Of a stretch of 64,000 nt of DNA, positions 44,271-57,645 are shown one piece after another. The first letter of the stretch is position 1, and each line of letters begins with the position of its first letter. Under the pieces are notes generated by a model. It did no database searches, had not been told where the DNA came from, and was given only the letters and a program-made list of their open reading frames with translations. Position numbers and translations under genes: made by a program. The stretch spans positions 2,294,001 through 2,358,000 of the forward strand of contig OZ345369.1 of the NCBI GenBank assembly GCA_977006965.1, written 5' to 3'. Source of the DNA: Phymatolithon calcareum (lineage: Eukaryota > Rhodophyta > Florideophyceae > Hapalidiales).

Positions 44271-44613
44271 TGTCGTATAGAAGGTACTCTCGCACTACTG
44301 TACAGTACGCGAAAGTCGGTTTGGAGATTGTTGCAATGTCGTGTCCGGACACCAACGGAACGACCGTCCTGCGCGCATAGCCAGTGCCCTGCACCGCAAA
44401 CAAGCCGCCCGTCGGGTGGGCGACGTACAGTACGTTCACGTCTCAATTCAAGAGTGTCCACGAGAGACAGCACGAGAGACACCTCCCACTGGCGTCAGAC
44501 TTTTATCACCACATTAGGTGGTGCCATAACGGCCTAACCGGCTAAAACCGCAACTTAACTCAAACGTCCCGATTGGTATCACCCGATTCGGGCACTGAGG
44601 CACGCCCAAAAAA

Positions 44614-45126
44614 GGAGTCACTCGCTTCTTCCCTGACATTGTTAACACCCAAGCCCCACCCGTGCGGAAAGTATTCAAACTGGATCAAGTACGACAGCTT
44701 TCAGTTTCCCCTCCTGTGCGCGCTTCTTCCCGCAGGAGGTCTCGATCCCCACGCGGAGCGAACGAAGGCCGTTGTATCGCAGATCCGCTTGTCGACGACT
44801 CCCCAGGCGCTCGTAACCACCCTTCGATACAACCGGAAGCATACGTATCACCGCGTACATCGAACTCGGGACCCATGGCGCTGGAGCTGTCTGCACTTCG
44901 TCGTGTACGTGAGCTCAGCTTCCCAACCGAGCGTGTAGACGCGGTTCGTCCCCTTATTCGCCGACCTCTGCGTCAGCCGCGCACGTTCGTCATCGTTACT
45001 CGCAAATCGGTGGATGTGTGCGAAGTTCCGCATGCCTTTGTCGGTCGGGGCACCCTGTCGATGCTCGTGCCCGATTTGACTTCACCATGTTCAAGTTTAG
45101 ACTTGGAGGATAACGCTATGCTCTGA
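44614..45126 (+). pseudogene. S segment ORF 1, unknown protein (unit 3)
   Basis: Near-identical to 30860-31372; the one change I noticed is C to T at about 44772. The Arg/Ser-rich product has no recognised family and no ATG at the start of the frame. Confidence 0.4.
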
Positions 45127-45910
45127 AGAAGTAGTACTTTCTTATTGCCGCCCCGGTCGAATGGTGGACTTCGGCGTTTACGTGCCAATTGCTTTTTGCT
45201 TGGAATGATGCTGGATGGAGCATGGTTGTTAAACATAACTGTTTACTCGATTCTTGTTTACCTTCTTTCGAAAACTATGGTCGGGCAATAGTGTCGCTTT
45301 AGATGGGGGCTGCGGTAATTCGTGAAACAGGTGTTTTGTTGAGGCCGTTATCGTTGCCATCATGACAAAGTCGGCTACATCTGCCCCTTTCATCACTTCG
45401 CAAAGCAACTGCTTACGGGTACAAAATACCACATGAAATTCCAGCTAGAATGACTGTTTTTGCCATATGACACGTGGCTTAGTCAGGCAAAGGTACGGTA
45501 GTACAGTAGTGGGCATTCCCTGCATCAGGGACAGAACCTAAATACTTCTTACAGAAAAGTTTAATAATATTCGGCTTTTTTGGATCATGCATTTTGCGAA
45601 GGCTGCATTGTGAGCATTTTAGAGAATATTTATGATATGAAGGCTGGAAAGCTGTTGAATATCTGTACATCTTTGGAAAGTTAGAAAGTTTTTTTTGGCA
45701 AAGTGACGTCTGAAGTTTGCAACAGGTTGCGTTGCTGTAAGGCATACGGTAATTCCGATTCCCACCCTCGGCCAACCTTTGCAATTGCGATCCTAAATGC
45801 AACACCTCTGGTTCTCAGTTGTGCATCTCACCTTTTGTCGTCACTCTGTGGGGTATGCTCTGAAGTGAGCGCCCCACGTCGCCATTGGCGGCCTATTCTC
45901 CACCTTTGCC
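45127..45910. other. No gene seen (unit 3 S segment)
   Basis: Copy of 31373-32156, with nothing recognisable in it. Confidence 0.4.
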
Positions 45911-47306
45911 TTGAAAGCGTCGCGCAAAGTCATCGAATTCTCTGAGTGCGTTTTGGCTGCACTCTACGATGATGCCACTTTCGCGGACGACATGGGCTCG
46001 GCGTTGCAGAAGGCATACGAAAAGTACGGCGAAACTCGAGACGCGCTCATTCTTGACGTATCCTTGCCCTATCGTCCCGTCTCTCTCGCTCTTGGAGATT
46101 TGCGCAGACATTTTTGAGTGACTCCGCTCTGGTTATGACGAGGGGATCCAGAAAATTGTAATTATTGTCGCACCAGGGGAATAACACTCCCCTGGTCGCA
46201 CGCAACAAACCAACACGGACCCGAATTTGTACCAGTATCTGCGCTTTTTCACCATTCTGCGCATCAATAAGTGCTTTCCAATATCTCGACCTCTGACTAT
46301 CGTCGAAATTCGCGCAAAGGGCGTGGCTACACTCAACGATGTCCCGTGGAAACCTGTGGTGAAGGTCTATCATGCCGCGTACGCAGATCATCTAGGGCAT
46401 TGCACTACCATTTCGATTAAGGACAGCGCTGTTGCAGCTATGCTCGACGCAGGCTGTGCCAGTTTTGATGCGGACGAGCTCATTGCCGGTGATATCGTTG
46501 TCAGCTTTGAGAACGAATTGTTTGGCACGGACGAGACAGAACCGCTTTTCTCAGTAGCTCGCCATGCACGCTTCATGAATTCGCCGTGTCGCGTCGGCCT
46601 GTAGGACATTGAAATCGCACCTGGGCTCACCGAGGAGCTCAAGTTCGACCAGAGTTTCGACGTCGATATATTCTTCGATGATGCTCCACTGCGGACGGGT
46701 ATTGCGGAGGGCGACTTTAGCGATCGCGCGATGCTGGAGTATGTTCGTCAGCTCGGTCCCGACCGAGACAGTCTGATAGGTCGAGTTGCAACCGATTCTG
46801 AACTCGTGGAAGACGTTTGTTACAACGCGCCAAATGGATCTCTCCCGATTTACTATGCGATACACTCGCAGCAAATGAAGGGTCCCTCTGTCGACTTTTT
46901 GGGAGAAATGCGCAAGAGGCAAGAAGATCGTGAGCACCAAGGAATAGTTCAGGGCGATGGAACCACACGAACTGCCGCTGTATTGCAGCAGGTTCTCGGA
47001 CTAATGTTGATCGCGATACCGTGGATGAATTTTTGGAGGTCTTCAAGGACTACGCGGTAACTGATGAAGCTGAAGCCGATATGGATCTTAGTGTGATTAA
47101 GAGCAATCGCAAAAAAACGCGCTGAGTCTCTCATCGGCAAGTCGTTTATTCGGAGAACTGGGTCTCACACAGCCACGGACTTCTCATCTGAGGATGACAC
47201 TTTTGGTGATATTGCTCAATTTGTGGATGAGGTCGAAATCACAGACCTTGATGCCCTGAAAGAAACACTCAGGGATAGTAGGTGCGAAGTTGATTCTTCC
47301 CAGTAG
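45911..47306 (+). pseudogene. S segment ORF 2, decayed unknown gene (unit 3)
   Basis: Carries the same coding-like blocks, internal TAG (46602-46604), frame changes and final TAG as the unit 2 copy. The shared defects show that decay preceded the duplication of units 2 and 3. Confidence 0.45.
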
Positions 47307-48573
47307 AACTTTGAGGGGACTTTTTCCATCGACACGATCGGCGAACTAAAAAAACAAGCGGCATTGCGGTATCCGGGTTCGGCAGAAATCGATGCAAAAT
47401 GGACAAAGAATTTTGCGCAACGCCTGCACGCCAGCTCATTCGAGAAACCAGAATTCCTCGCAACGTCTGTTTTCCACCTCGGAGACGCACAGAGGATTTT
47501 GAAAGACGCCAGCGAAGTACTGAAAAGCGAAAAAAACATTGTGGATATGTTTGCCGGCGCGGACGCGGTGGTGCACGTTGTGGGTGACTTGCACGGTCAC
47601 GTTCATGATTTGGTAGCGATCATCGACAAGCTCGGATGGCCGGGCGATGGACGGCATTACATTTTCGACGGAGATTTTGTGGACAGAGGGCCATGGAGCT
47701 GCGAAGTGCTGTTCGTGCTGTTTGCGATGAAACTGACGTGGCCCGAACACGTGGTTCTGCTGAGAGGTAACCACGAGTTCCGTCGGCAGATGGAGCGTTA
47801 TGGGTGCAAAGCGGAAGTGCATGCGAAGTACGGTGCGGACCTGTGGGACCTGTTTTGGAAGTCGGTGGGATGGTGCCCGCTCATTTCAGTGGTGTCCACT
47901 TTCGTGCGGCATCGGGATGAGCAAGTGCCGCTGTGGGCCCAAGGCTCTAAATCCAATAGCGAAGAACGTTTGCGAACTTCCTTTACGAACGGGCGAGCGT
48001 AGAATGATGGTGGTCCAAGGTGGAATATTTCCTAACAGCCGCAAGTACGCGCGTTACCTACGCGGAGTCCATGTTCCAGAAGAGCATCTGGTGGGTTCAC
48101 TGCAAGAAGTTATTAGCCTAAATCGGAACTGGATGCCATGTGGAGATTTAAACACGAACCGCGTCGTTTGGGCGGATCCAGCGATGAACGTGGCTAACTT
48201 CGAGCTGAATCCAACTCGCGGTGACGGGAGGTGTTATCTGAAGTACGGTCCAAGTGCAGTTGAGCGATTCTTGGAGGAGAACAAACTGCATGGTGTTATT
48301 CGAGGGCATGCAAGCCTGGCCTCGCGCAAGAGAGAAGGTACTGAGCTGCCTGATATCGACACCGGATGGGCAATTGACATGAAATTTGCAAACAATCGCT
48401 TTCACTGCACGGTTTTCTCTGCGAGCAGATATCCTGTGTACGCGCCAGCGAATAATCGAGCAGGTATCGCAAGCATATGCGGAGGCAGCGAAACCGATGA
48501 TCTCCTGCCAAGTTTTTCCACTATTGAAGTTCCAAAACGCCCCAAAGACCCAACCCTATTCTATAAGGGATAA
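47307..48573 (+). CDS. P3: PPP-family Ser/Thr phosphatase-like protein
   Basis: Identical to P2 in its first half, including all metal motifs, the candidate 34-nt intron (47892-47925) and the Gln in VVQGGIFP. The second half diverges: Asn for Asp after WADPAM, Leu for Pro after RGHAS, and a three-residue deletion in the C-terminal loop (GGSETDDLL). It has no ATG before the catalytic domain. The sequence change part-way suggests gene conversion of the 5' half, or the 3' half, between P2 and P3. Ends TAA. Confidence 0.7.
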
Positions 48574-50392
48574 GCATTTTCTGGGCACGTGTGGTGCTTC
48601 TTACTATCCGCAGCGATAAACGCGTGGGGTCGGTGCTGCAGTAGCCGCAAAGTTCCGATCATATTTTTCGGGGATTATTTATGTTTACTACATCCTTCGC
48701 GTCGCTGGTATTTCGAAATGCCGCGTAAACTTCATGTGCGCATCACTCCTTGAAATTATCACCTGTGCATGTGTCTGCGGAGGGTGAGTCTCTGTTTTTC
48801 CGACATTGCACATCTCCCTCTTATGCGAAACCAGTAGATCTATGGGAGCACACAGCGCACTGCCCAATAGTGTCAGACACATGTGCGTCTGCGGAGGATG
48901 CGTCCGATGAAGATAACATCGAAGGCACTTCTGCTGGCGAGAAAGTTGTTGGGCTCGACAACGGGAAGAATTTGGTGGAAAGCTTTCTTTTCTTCGTGAG
49001 GGCAGATGGCTTGGTGCATACTGCCATCACACACTTCGTCTAAGAATGGCCTCGCTACTCAAATATCGCTAAACGCATTAAATTTTTGATTCGCGATTGC
49101 ACGTTGTATGTCATCAGCAGATGGTCTAGAACTCCACAAAAAAACTTCACCCGAAGACAACCGGACAGGACTCTGATCTGAGGATTTGATTGTTGTCCAA
49201 ATGCATTTGCGGAACGAAAAACGTCAGCTAGTGGCAATTTCGTTGACCGGAAGTTCTGCATTGATCGAGGTATTTATTTAAACTACAATATTGATTTCCA
49301 CTCGTATTTGCAACTCGTGACATTTTTCATCAAGTGTATTCGCTTACTAAACTGTCTGCAATACTGAGCTGGGCATCTGGACTTGTGGCAAGTGGTGGGT
49401 GTCCATTTAGAGCGCTAAGTAGGACAAGACTGTACCCCGTACGACACACTGGTTCATTGGTCAGCAAATTCTCTGTCTCATTCTCGCTGACCTGCGGAAC
49501 ATTTTTGACAATTACTTCACTGTCTTAAGAGAGTAGGGAATATTTTTTGTCTAGCCACGTTCGAATATAGCAACGAAGTGACGAAAGAACATAAATGTGA
49601 TCAATTCAATCATCAGAAAGTTGTTCGCACCAGAGGGACGAGAAACGTGACTTTGCAGTGCTGTGCTGTCAATGAGAACTCGTGGAGGGAACCAACCTGG
49701 TGCTGATGTGAAGCCCTTTCAGAGGGCACCAGAACGATCTGGAACTTTCGTGCAGTTCAGAGGGTTTATGGGTATTTCATAGAGTGGCGGACCACGAGGG
49801 TGCCTTGTCTTGTCTTCTCACAGAGTGGGCAGTCATTGAGTACGTAATGGGTCCGGTCCACAAGTGAGAATGTGTGCTGAAATCGGGCAGATATTCTGGG
49901 CCTGTCTACAAGTTTAACCCACCACTTCGAAACGTAATGTGATTTGAATACGTGCGTTAAGCGCCTTGATAAAGAAGATACCATCAAGGGATCCGTTACG
50001 CCAGAGCGCGTCATATGAAACTGTACTTTTCACTGCATTGGCATTTGGTGACAAATGCTGTATACGACCCGCGAGCATTACAGTCACCAATCCGAATTGG
50101 TGAGCGAAAAAACTGGATCTGGAGCGGTGGCCAACTATCATAGGTTGAAGATTTCGCAGTGTGATCTCAGATCAATCACACCGCGTAGGTCCATATATGG
50201 ATTTTTTCATAGAATTCAAAGCCATATATCATATGGCTTTGAATTCTGTAAAAAAATCCTTCTTCTTCAGGCAGATCCGTGGAACGGCAGCGGAGATTTC
50301 TTCGTACAGTGAAATGTCGCTGAAGAAACGAGACTTCGAGAACAACTGTACACGCCTACTTTGGAGGAAGAATCCGAGCTGGACGGCGCGCT
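48574..50392. other. Conserved spacer of unit 3 with coding-like remnants
   Basis: Same layout as 34829-36648: an acidic coding-like frame at 48750-49043 and a damaged second part near 50055-50312, ending in the same TGA. No promoter could be identified with confidence upstream of copy D. Confidence 0.42.
50199..50259. repeat. Foldback hairpin, 29-bp arms (unit 3)
   Basis: The same hairpin as at 36454-36514, inherited with the unit. Confidence 0.85.
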
Positions 50393-53300
50393 ATGGAAGA
50401 TTTGAAGTCGCTTGCCGGGGAGCCGAAGTTGGTTTACTCTATTTACGCCATCGCCTTCATCCCTCTCACCTTTATTTACGCCCTTGACTTCATTAACGAA
50501 AAATGGCGGCCAATACGAAGCACCGGCCGCAATGGAGTCATTCTGCTACTCGTGTCATTGCCTTCACTTGGTTGCATTATCGCATACATCGTCATTCAAA
50601 TTAAGGCGAACGACCACAAGGAGGCAGCGGCCGCAATCACTGTCGCCTGTTTCAACATATTTCATGTTTCGCGAACGATCTGGGGACTAATTCAGCTTTA
50701 TGCTTTCAGAAACTGGAATGTATATGCTCTAAGGTGCCTTCTCCAGATGGGGTATTCGGCCCCTGCTTACGAATATTCCGATGATGTCAAAGACTTGATT
50801 TCTGGACTTCGGGGATGGCTTCCCTGGTCGGCACCACGTTCTTCTTCTACGACTTCTGATCCTTCTGATCCTTCTGATCCTTCATCATCATCCACTAATG
50901 CTTCGTCCGCCGCCTCTTCTTCGTCTGTTACTCTGCATCATGACGGAACTTTGGATGATATTAAGAGGACTGTGGACCGTCATATGGTGGTTAACAATTC
51001 ACTAATTGACAACGAGTTCTCCAGTTCAGAGCTCCCTGTGCGTCCTGCTCTTCTCTCTCGGCTGCCTTGGAAAGAACCAGAAAAGCACAACCCTATCTCC
51101 CACCTCGTGGCAACATTTCTGAAGTCCCCAAAGCCAGAGGAAGCCTCTGTTCGTTGGCTTGTGTCATTTCTTGCCAAATTCGGACACAGTTGGGTCGAGG
51201 ACACGAGAGAGCTACCCGAGAAGGACGCTGGATCGCAGACAAACATAAGCAGAGTGAAGTTAATTGAATCAAAATACCTCTCTGTTGTGGCTTCTCAACA
51301 CACGACGCATGGATCAATTGATGACAGTGGATCCACGAAGTTATTTGTATCCCTTTTTTCGCCGTTGAGCAAGTACTGCACTGTTCCAAATCTCTGTCGC
51401 AGGTCATGGGTTGAGATCACAGAACGATGTGCGCTTCCGTTCAAGATGAAAGGATTCAAATCTCCTGAAATGTATCCTGACTCTAAAAACGTTCTTGACT
51501 TCGACAACCACGAGGCAACGATCAGAGACGCGGCAAAGGATGATTGGCACAAGGCGTCCTTAAACGAACTCGATGAATCTGGTCGTAGCGCAGTTGAAAA
51601 TATAACTCCTGTGCAGCTTGCTTGTTTCGCAACCCTCATGGAAGAAGACTTCAATCTATCAGATGAAGAAGAATGGGATCCGGAGAGAATTGTGGACGAA
51701 AGTGGACAGTATGATTGGCGGGAAGAGGATCCGCGGACTGAGAATCTCTTGTATCAGCTCGGGTACGACTTTAGCAAGGACTACAATGAATTCTTTAATG
51801 CAATACCAATTCGAAAAGAACTCATTGGCCGTTTCCTCTGGGACAACAGCCCAAACCGTCTTCTGTTTCAGGCGAGCGTTCATGTCGATAATTTTCTTGC
51901 TCTGGACGCCGGGGAAAGCCTGGCCGTTTATCTCGCAGAAGAAAACGCATCCGTCGAACCCAAGACCCCGACAGGAAATACGTCTGTGTTCCAGAATCAG
52001 TACGATCTTGAAATAAGCCGGCTTCAAAGCAAAATTCTATTATCACCTGCACCTGATCACGACATCAATTTCGATATCGCGCGATTTCTCGGCTGTGTGG
52101 TTGAAACTGTGAGGACCTATTTAGCGGAGTGGGTTGAAAAGCATCCACAAGTTAAACCAGGAGGATGGAAAGCAAGCTTCGCACCGGTGGGAGTCAGATT
52201 CCTTTGCAGTAAGCAATTATGCTCTGCTTTTACGGAAACTAGAGTGGCATCGGAGGATGCCTCGGATACGCGAAGACGAAGTTTTCACATGCGCCTATTG
52301 TGGGAGGCCCAATCCTATCTGCAATGGAAGCTCGACAAAGATTCTGCTCGTGACGACGAAGACATTCGAGAGTCGCCTTTCTTGATAATGCTATCCATAC
52401 TCGGATTTCCATCGTTGAAACTCGAGGAGAATCAGGACCAGGGGTCTGTAGCAACAACAAGAAATGGAGAGCATGCCATTGAATTTCAACAGGAAATCTC
52501 AGTGAAACCGATTGGAGGACCTCAACAAGTCCACGGAGTGCTTCGATTCGACGCAGAGGCGGGAGCGGTAACGGTGGAACTGTGTCCAGATGAACTTGTT
52601 TTTAACTGGCAGGATTGGAAAGACGCATTCATGGGCAGAGTTTCTGCACAGAAATATTGGAGACAAACCCGACTACTATCCAAACGTGAGCATCTTCGAG
52701 AAGAAGCTTTTCACTCCAAAATATCTGCTCCTGTGAAAGTCGTTTCCATGGAATCGCTTGGGACCGAATTCGATTTCCAATACTGGTCTGGTTGGCCTCC
52801 ATGTATGGTCCAGATTACACAGTTTGAAATTCAAAAGCTAGTCCAATTCTTTGAAAAGAAAGACTGGGGCCAGTCGTACAGCACAACAGAACCTATGGCA
52901 TTCATGGCGTTCATCGCAGATTTGAATCGTGCGATGGACGTTAATTTCCTATCAGAAGTAACGTCGACAAGGCTATATGAAAGCGCCAATCGCGCGCTGA
53001 GATCAAGTCTTGCAGAAGAAGCCATGAATTCGTTTGGACGATGCATTGCGGAGCATGGCCACAAGGACGCTTTAAACGATGCTGTTAATGAGGTTCTAAA
53101 AAAGGATCGTGTTTCAAAGGTCCAGGAATATGCTTTGAGGTTGCACATGGATGCTTGGTTCAACGTTCTTCTTCATGGAAGAACAACTACAGAGCAAATC
53201 GATTTCGAGACGTTGGCTCACTGTTTTGCTCTATTGTACGAGTCCACTGGTGAAGCTGGGGCATTGCTACAAAGAGCATTAGCCTTGTTTCACAAAGATG

Positions 53301-53995
53301 GTGTCAATAAGCCTGTGACCAACGAAGCGATCGAAGCAATTGAAGCTTGCCTACTTGGTGAGCCCGATCTCTATTACGCAAATAATTTCAAATTTCATCT
53401 CGCCATCGCACATCAAAGTATCTTCCATGAATCTGGAGATCAATCTCAGCAAGCAATTGCTGCCAAATATATACTCGCACTTGGTACGAATAACGATGTC
53501 ATTAATGAGCAATTTGGAATCAGCATCGGGTACTTGCTTGAGAAAGGATTCTATACCGGCCTCGATGTGAAGCGCAAAGACCCATTGTTCTCGTTCTTCT
53601 GTGTAAACGATGAATGGGAACTCAGCGAAAGGGTGCCTAAAATGTTTGATAGACTCTTCGTGCGACCAACTGCGTGTCGAAGAAAGTCACCAAGAGATAG
53701 CGACCAAGAAACTCGAAGCGGCATGGCCTTTGGAATTGGGGAGCGGTCAGCCGACGCCATTGTCGTGTACAAGTATATGACAGCCCGCCGCGAGCATGAC
53801 GACCAAGGTTGCTTCAGTCAAGCATTAAACCGCCTTGGGATGTTATATCACAGGGGCGCTGAAGGTATTTCTCGTAATTCATCAGAAGCTGAAGGGAAGT
53901 ATTCGGAGGCCATCGATCTGCAGAATGCAGACGCGCTCTGCAACATGGGTGTCTTGAAATACGGGAACAATGCGGAGGGTATTGATGTGTCGTAT

Positions 53996-54098
53996 ATATA
54001 GAGTTCTGCGAGCTTGCATAGCAGAACGGTATTTTCGGACTTGGGCGTGGAATGATTTGGATATTGCCGCCAAGTCTTGGGGGGGAGTTTTTGTGCGT
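53996..54098 (+). repeat. Split direct repeat A1
   Basis: 103 bp identical, by my reading, to 58093-58195; begins ATATAGAGTTCTGCG and ends GGAGTTTTTGTGCGT. Confidence 0.92.
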
Positions 54099-54986
54099 GA
54101 ATCACACTTCGTGTGCGGATAAGTCAGGGTGGGGGGAAAGACTCACAATGGATTCTGACTTACCTGGAGGCGTGAGTCTCTAAGGAGTATGAAGTGCACG
54201 TATGGATCTCTGGCCAGGAGTTAGTAAAGAGGGTTTACTGACCCGGTCTCGTGTGTAGCCGCGTTCACGTCGCGACCCCTGTGCACCTTCGGGTGTCTAA
54301 GAGCTGCACAATTTCACCAGATGAAGACTCATGACGGACGGGGTGGCACCCGACCGATACATAATTTCTCGGAGACAATGAGCAATGAACATGTACGGAG
54401 ACGGAGATGTACACATAACGTTGGTATTTTTCGCATAAGTCGTAAACCCCTATCGGAATCGTTTAGTCAAAGTTGTAAAGCGCGGTGTCCTGGCAACATG
54501 CCCTAGTAGCGACACCTGGCCTCGGGGAGGCCTTTAAGTTTTCTTCTACGCATAACGGCGCAGCTTTTTAAATGATCATAAATTTGTGGAGTGTTTGAGT
54601 TCTCATCTTAACTGTGCTATCAGTTCTGGTTCGTCAATGGAAGTGGTGTTGGAACTCCTTCTCTCGAGGTTGGACATGGTGACGTGCGAGGTGGATCTGG
54701 TAATAACTAGTGAAGTCGACTGGCCTGTATCGCACTGGCAAGGAACGTTCGAATCGAACTCTAACGAGGACGCCGACGTTTACGAGGATGGGTGGGCATA
54801 TGGGTTATTGAACCTGCTACCTGTTGACGGTGTTGTCTATTTAGACTGTGAGTGTCACCTGTGTTAGTTCACAACACTCGCCCTCGTCCCTTAGGGAATG
54901 GGACTAGGAGGGGATGCCGTGGGTGAGGCGCCTCTTCGAAAATATCACCTGCTAACAAAAGCAATCAAAGCAGCAACAGGCTGCTA
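54099..54986. other. 5' region of the retroelement, possible small ORF
   Basis: Leader between A1 and the Gag-like gene. A frame at 54586-54867 has an ATG at 54640 and an acidic product with no known domain. The rest shows nothing recognisable. Confidence 0.4.
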
Positions 54987-55016
54987 TTGGGAGAGTTTAT
55001 TGAACTCTTCGCGGGG

Positions 55017-55703
55017 ATGGGAAAAGATGGAGACTATATATCGAAGTTAAAAGATGTGGTAAGTAAGAGTTTGAAGACTTATGAAAACCGAGGACGTGAG
55101 TTCCAGACCGGGATGATTGAGTTTTTGAATTCGAAACTGGGTGCTTTGCGCACTGTGCCACTGCGATGCGATACTAACGATTTATGCGAGGTAATTACTA
55201 ACGTGGTCGCCGGTAATTTACTGGCACCGGTGAGTAGTGGAAGTGGATACGATGACACGGACCTAAACGATGCGCGTAACGATGATGCTAACAATCCAAC
55301 CAATTCTAGAGGAGGGCCATTCAACGCCGGGCCCTCTCGCAAAACCCGAACGCGCAACAAACCCAAAACTAGGGCGGGCCCATCCAACCCGGGCCCGTCG
55401 CGAGGACACAAGAAGAGAAAGAACTCTAAAAGAGGTCAACCAAAGAGAGTTCAACTAGCGGAAAGCGATAGCGACAGCAGCGAAGCGACACCCAACGTAG
55501 CCGATCTTGCGCAACAGATCAAGGTCCTTACTAACATGATAACCGGCCGCAATGCACCACGTGGCCGATGGACCTTTATCGAGAAAACGAGGAAATTACG
55601 TGCCGCCCGCCGTGCAGCGCGACTCGAACGTGAGCTCATGAAGCCCCTAGGAAAGAATCCCGACACAAAGAAAAAGGGGGTTTCTGGGGCTCGCAAAAAT
55701 TAG
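55017..55703 (+). CDS. Gag-like basic protein of the split-repeat retroelement
   Basis: About 228 aa from the first in-frame ATG. A short N-terminal region is followed by a long Gly/Pro/Arg/Lys-rich stretch (repeats such as NAGPSRKTRTRNKPK and NPGPSRGHKKRKNSK) and a basic helical C-terminus rich in Arg/Ala. No zinc knuckle. Nucleic-acid binding is inferred from composition and from the position immediately before RT (10-bp gap). Confidence 0.6.
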   Translation: MGKDGDYISKLKDVVSKSLKTYENRGREFQTGMIEFLNSKLGALRTVPLRCDTNDLCEVITNVVAGNLLAPVSSGSGYDDTDLNDARNDDANNPTNSRGGPFNAGPSRKTRTRNKPKTRAGPSNPGPSRGHKKRKNSKRGQPKRVQLAESDSDSSEATPNVADLAQQIKVLTNMITGRNAPRGRWTFIEKTRKLRAARRAARLERELMKPLGKNPDTKKKGVSGARKN

Positions 55704-55713
55704 TAGAACAAAA

Positions 55714-57645
55714 ATGAAAAGATTTGTTACCGATGACCGACGTGAGTTATTCCCCCTACCGATCAGGGGAATTAATGGCAGGACGAGTGGAAAAGGGCCT
55801 TGCCATTGGTCGCGATTACGTAAGGAAAATGCCATACTGACGGCCAACGCGCACGTACTAACCTGCCTCAATGCCCTCTCCAGGGGGCAGGTCGCCAGCA
55901 TGGATGTACCCCTAATTTTCAACGACAAACAACTCACGGCCAGTCAATCGGAAATATGTTCTTCAGTGAGTGATTCATGCGACCAGGCGTTCCGCCGGCA
56001 ACTATTGTCACGTGCGGACCAATGGGTGACAACGAGAGTACCACCAGAAAGCTCTACCTATTTAGCCGAGCGTTGTCAACCGAAAACTTGGATGGAGGCC
56101 TCAAAATTATCGTTGCCTTCTGACGGAGTGGCAGGAAGCGTCGAGCTGCTTGACGCCTTGCCGCCGGAACTTGCTATGAAATATGCTACACCTGACAATG
56201 TTTTAAAAGACCCGAAACCAACCAATGATGCGTTAAAATCAATCCGAGGCTATGTTGGAGTTGACCCCCGTGAGTACTACCAGGTCATCCTCAAACTACG
56301 AGAAAAAGGAATTGTCTTCCTAAGCACTACCAAACCGACTGTCCTTAATGGCATATTTGCTGTACCGAAAAAGGACAAACAGCGCTTAATCATTGATGCT
56401 CGGAAGGCAAATTTATTCTTCACCCCTTCTCCTGAGGTTGTTCTACCAAACCCCGGGGACTTCGTTGACCTCTACCTCGGATCCGACGAGGACCTACACT
56501 GCGGCAAGACCGACATGGACAACTTTTACCACCGTATTAAAATGCCGAAATGGATATGGACGTTTTTCGGACTCCCTGCTGTGACAATTGAAGGAGTCAA
56601 ATACTGGCCCATGGTATGTGTGCTACCCATGGGTTGGTCACATTCGGTATTTTTGGGGCAATCAATCCATGAAAACGCCTTAAGTCAAATCCCTTGTCTA
56701 AACCCCGACGACACCATCCGACCATCCAGCCACCTCATCCTCAATGAAGCGCGAGACGGTGCCTATATCGACGATTTTTTCTGCATGGGAACTGACTTAA
56801 CTGAAGTTAGGGAACATGTGGTTGCCGCCCGCGACAAATGTGAGGATATTGGATTCCCGCCGGGGGATGGAAAGGTGGAGCTGCCACCAAAAGACTCAAC
56901 GGACATTCTTGGTATTGAAGTCAAAAAGAATGGTACCCTTTTACCGAGAACAATTAAGATGGGTGAAGTCCTCTCCGATACTCACCGAATGGTGAGGGCT
57001 AAACTATATTCACATGATAACCTGTCTACACTTTTAGGAAAATGGGTGTGGTTCCTCCTCCTACGTCGGCCAATGTTGTCGATCCTAAAAGAATGTTATG
57101 AAATGCTACATGCCGATACCTACTGCCCAATCCCAAGGTATGGCGCCCGATGCGAATTATGGACTCTTTCAAATCTCTCACCTCTCATATACGGCAACAT
57201 CAAACGCAAATTCTCCGAGAAAATCCTCTGCATTGACGCAAGCAATTTTGGAGCAGGGGTTGTTTATACTGATGCAACCGAGGACGAGTACCTATCACTA
57301 CTGCATGGTGAGCCAATAGGTGAGTGGCAGAGTCGAAAAACATGGAAAGTTGCGATCAGGCATCGATGGCGCAATAGCGCACATATCAACATTCTCGAAG
57401 GAAAAGCACTCATACTGGGTCTTAAGTGGTTTTTACGCAACAAAATGAACTTTGGAAAAAGGTTGGTCATTGGAGTGGACAATCAAGCGCTCATTGGGGC
57501 GCTAGAGAAAGGAAGATCGAGTCTTGGACTCTATCATATTTGCAGACAAGTGGCAGCTCTTACGTTGGCCGGAGACTTACATATAAAGTGCATATATATC
57601 AGAAGCGAGTCTAACCCCGCTGATGGACCGTCCAGGGCGGTATGA
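55714..57645 (+). CDS. Reverse transcriptase-RNase H of the split-repeat retroelement
   Basis: 643 aa from ATG to TGA. RT: PKKDKQRLIIDAR (about 219-230), KTDMDNFYH (265-273, first catalytic Asp), VLPMGWSHS (303-311) and the YIDDFF box (351-356). RNase H: ILCIDASNFGAG with D508, E562 in ILEGKA, D589 in GVDNQAL, and ESNPADGPSR with D637. The last motif is characteristic of DIRS-like RNase H. All catalytic acids are present, so the enzyme looks functional. After the TGA the frame stays open for about 70 more codons. No protease, integrase or endonuclease domain is fused to it. Confidence 0.88.
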   Translation: MKRFVTDDRRELFPLPIRGINGRTSGKGPCHWSRLRKENAILTANAHVLTCLNALSRGQVASMDVPLIFNDKQLTASQSEICSSVSDSCDQAFRRQLLSRADQWVTTRVPPESSTYLAERCQPKTWMEASKLSLPSDGVAGSVELLDALPPELAMKYATPDNVLKDPKPTNDALKSIRGYVGVDPREYYQVILKLREKGIVFLSTTKPTVLNGIFAVPKKDKQRLIIDARKANLFFTPSPEVVLPNPGDFVDLYLGSDEDLHCGKTDMDNFYHRIKMPKWIWTFFGLPAVTIEGVKYWPMVCVLPMGWSHSVFLGQSIHENALSQIPCLNPDDTIRPSSHLILNEARDGAYIDDFFCMGTDLTEVREHVVAARDKCEDIGFPPGDGKVELPPKDSTDILGIEVKKNGTLLPRTIKMGEVLSDTHRMVRAKLYSHDNLSTLLGKWVWFLLLRRPMLSILKECYEMLHADTYCPIPRYGARCELWTLSNLSPLIYGNIKRKFSEKILCIDASNFGAGVVYTDATEDEYLSLLHGEPIGEWQSRKTWKVAIRHRWRNSAHINILEGKALILGLKWFLRNKMNFGKRLVIGVDNQALIGALEKGRSSLGLYHICRQVAALTLAGDLHIKCIYIRSESNPADGPSRAV

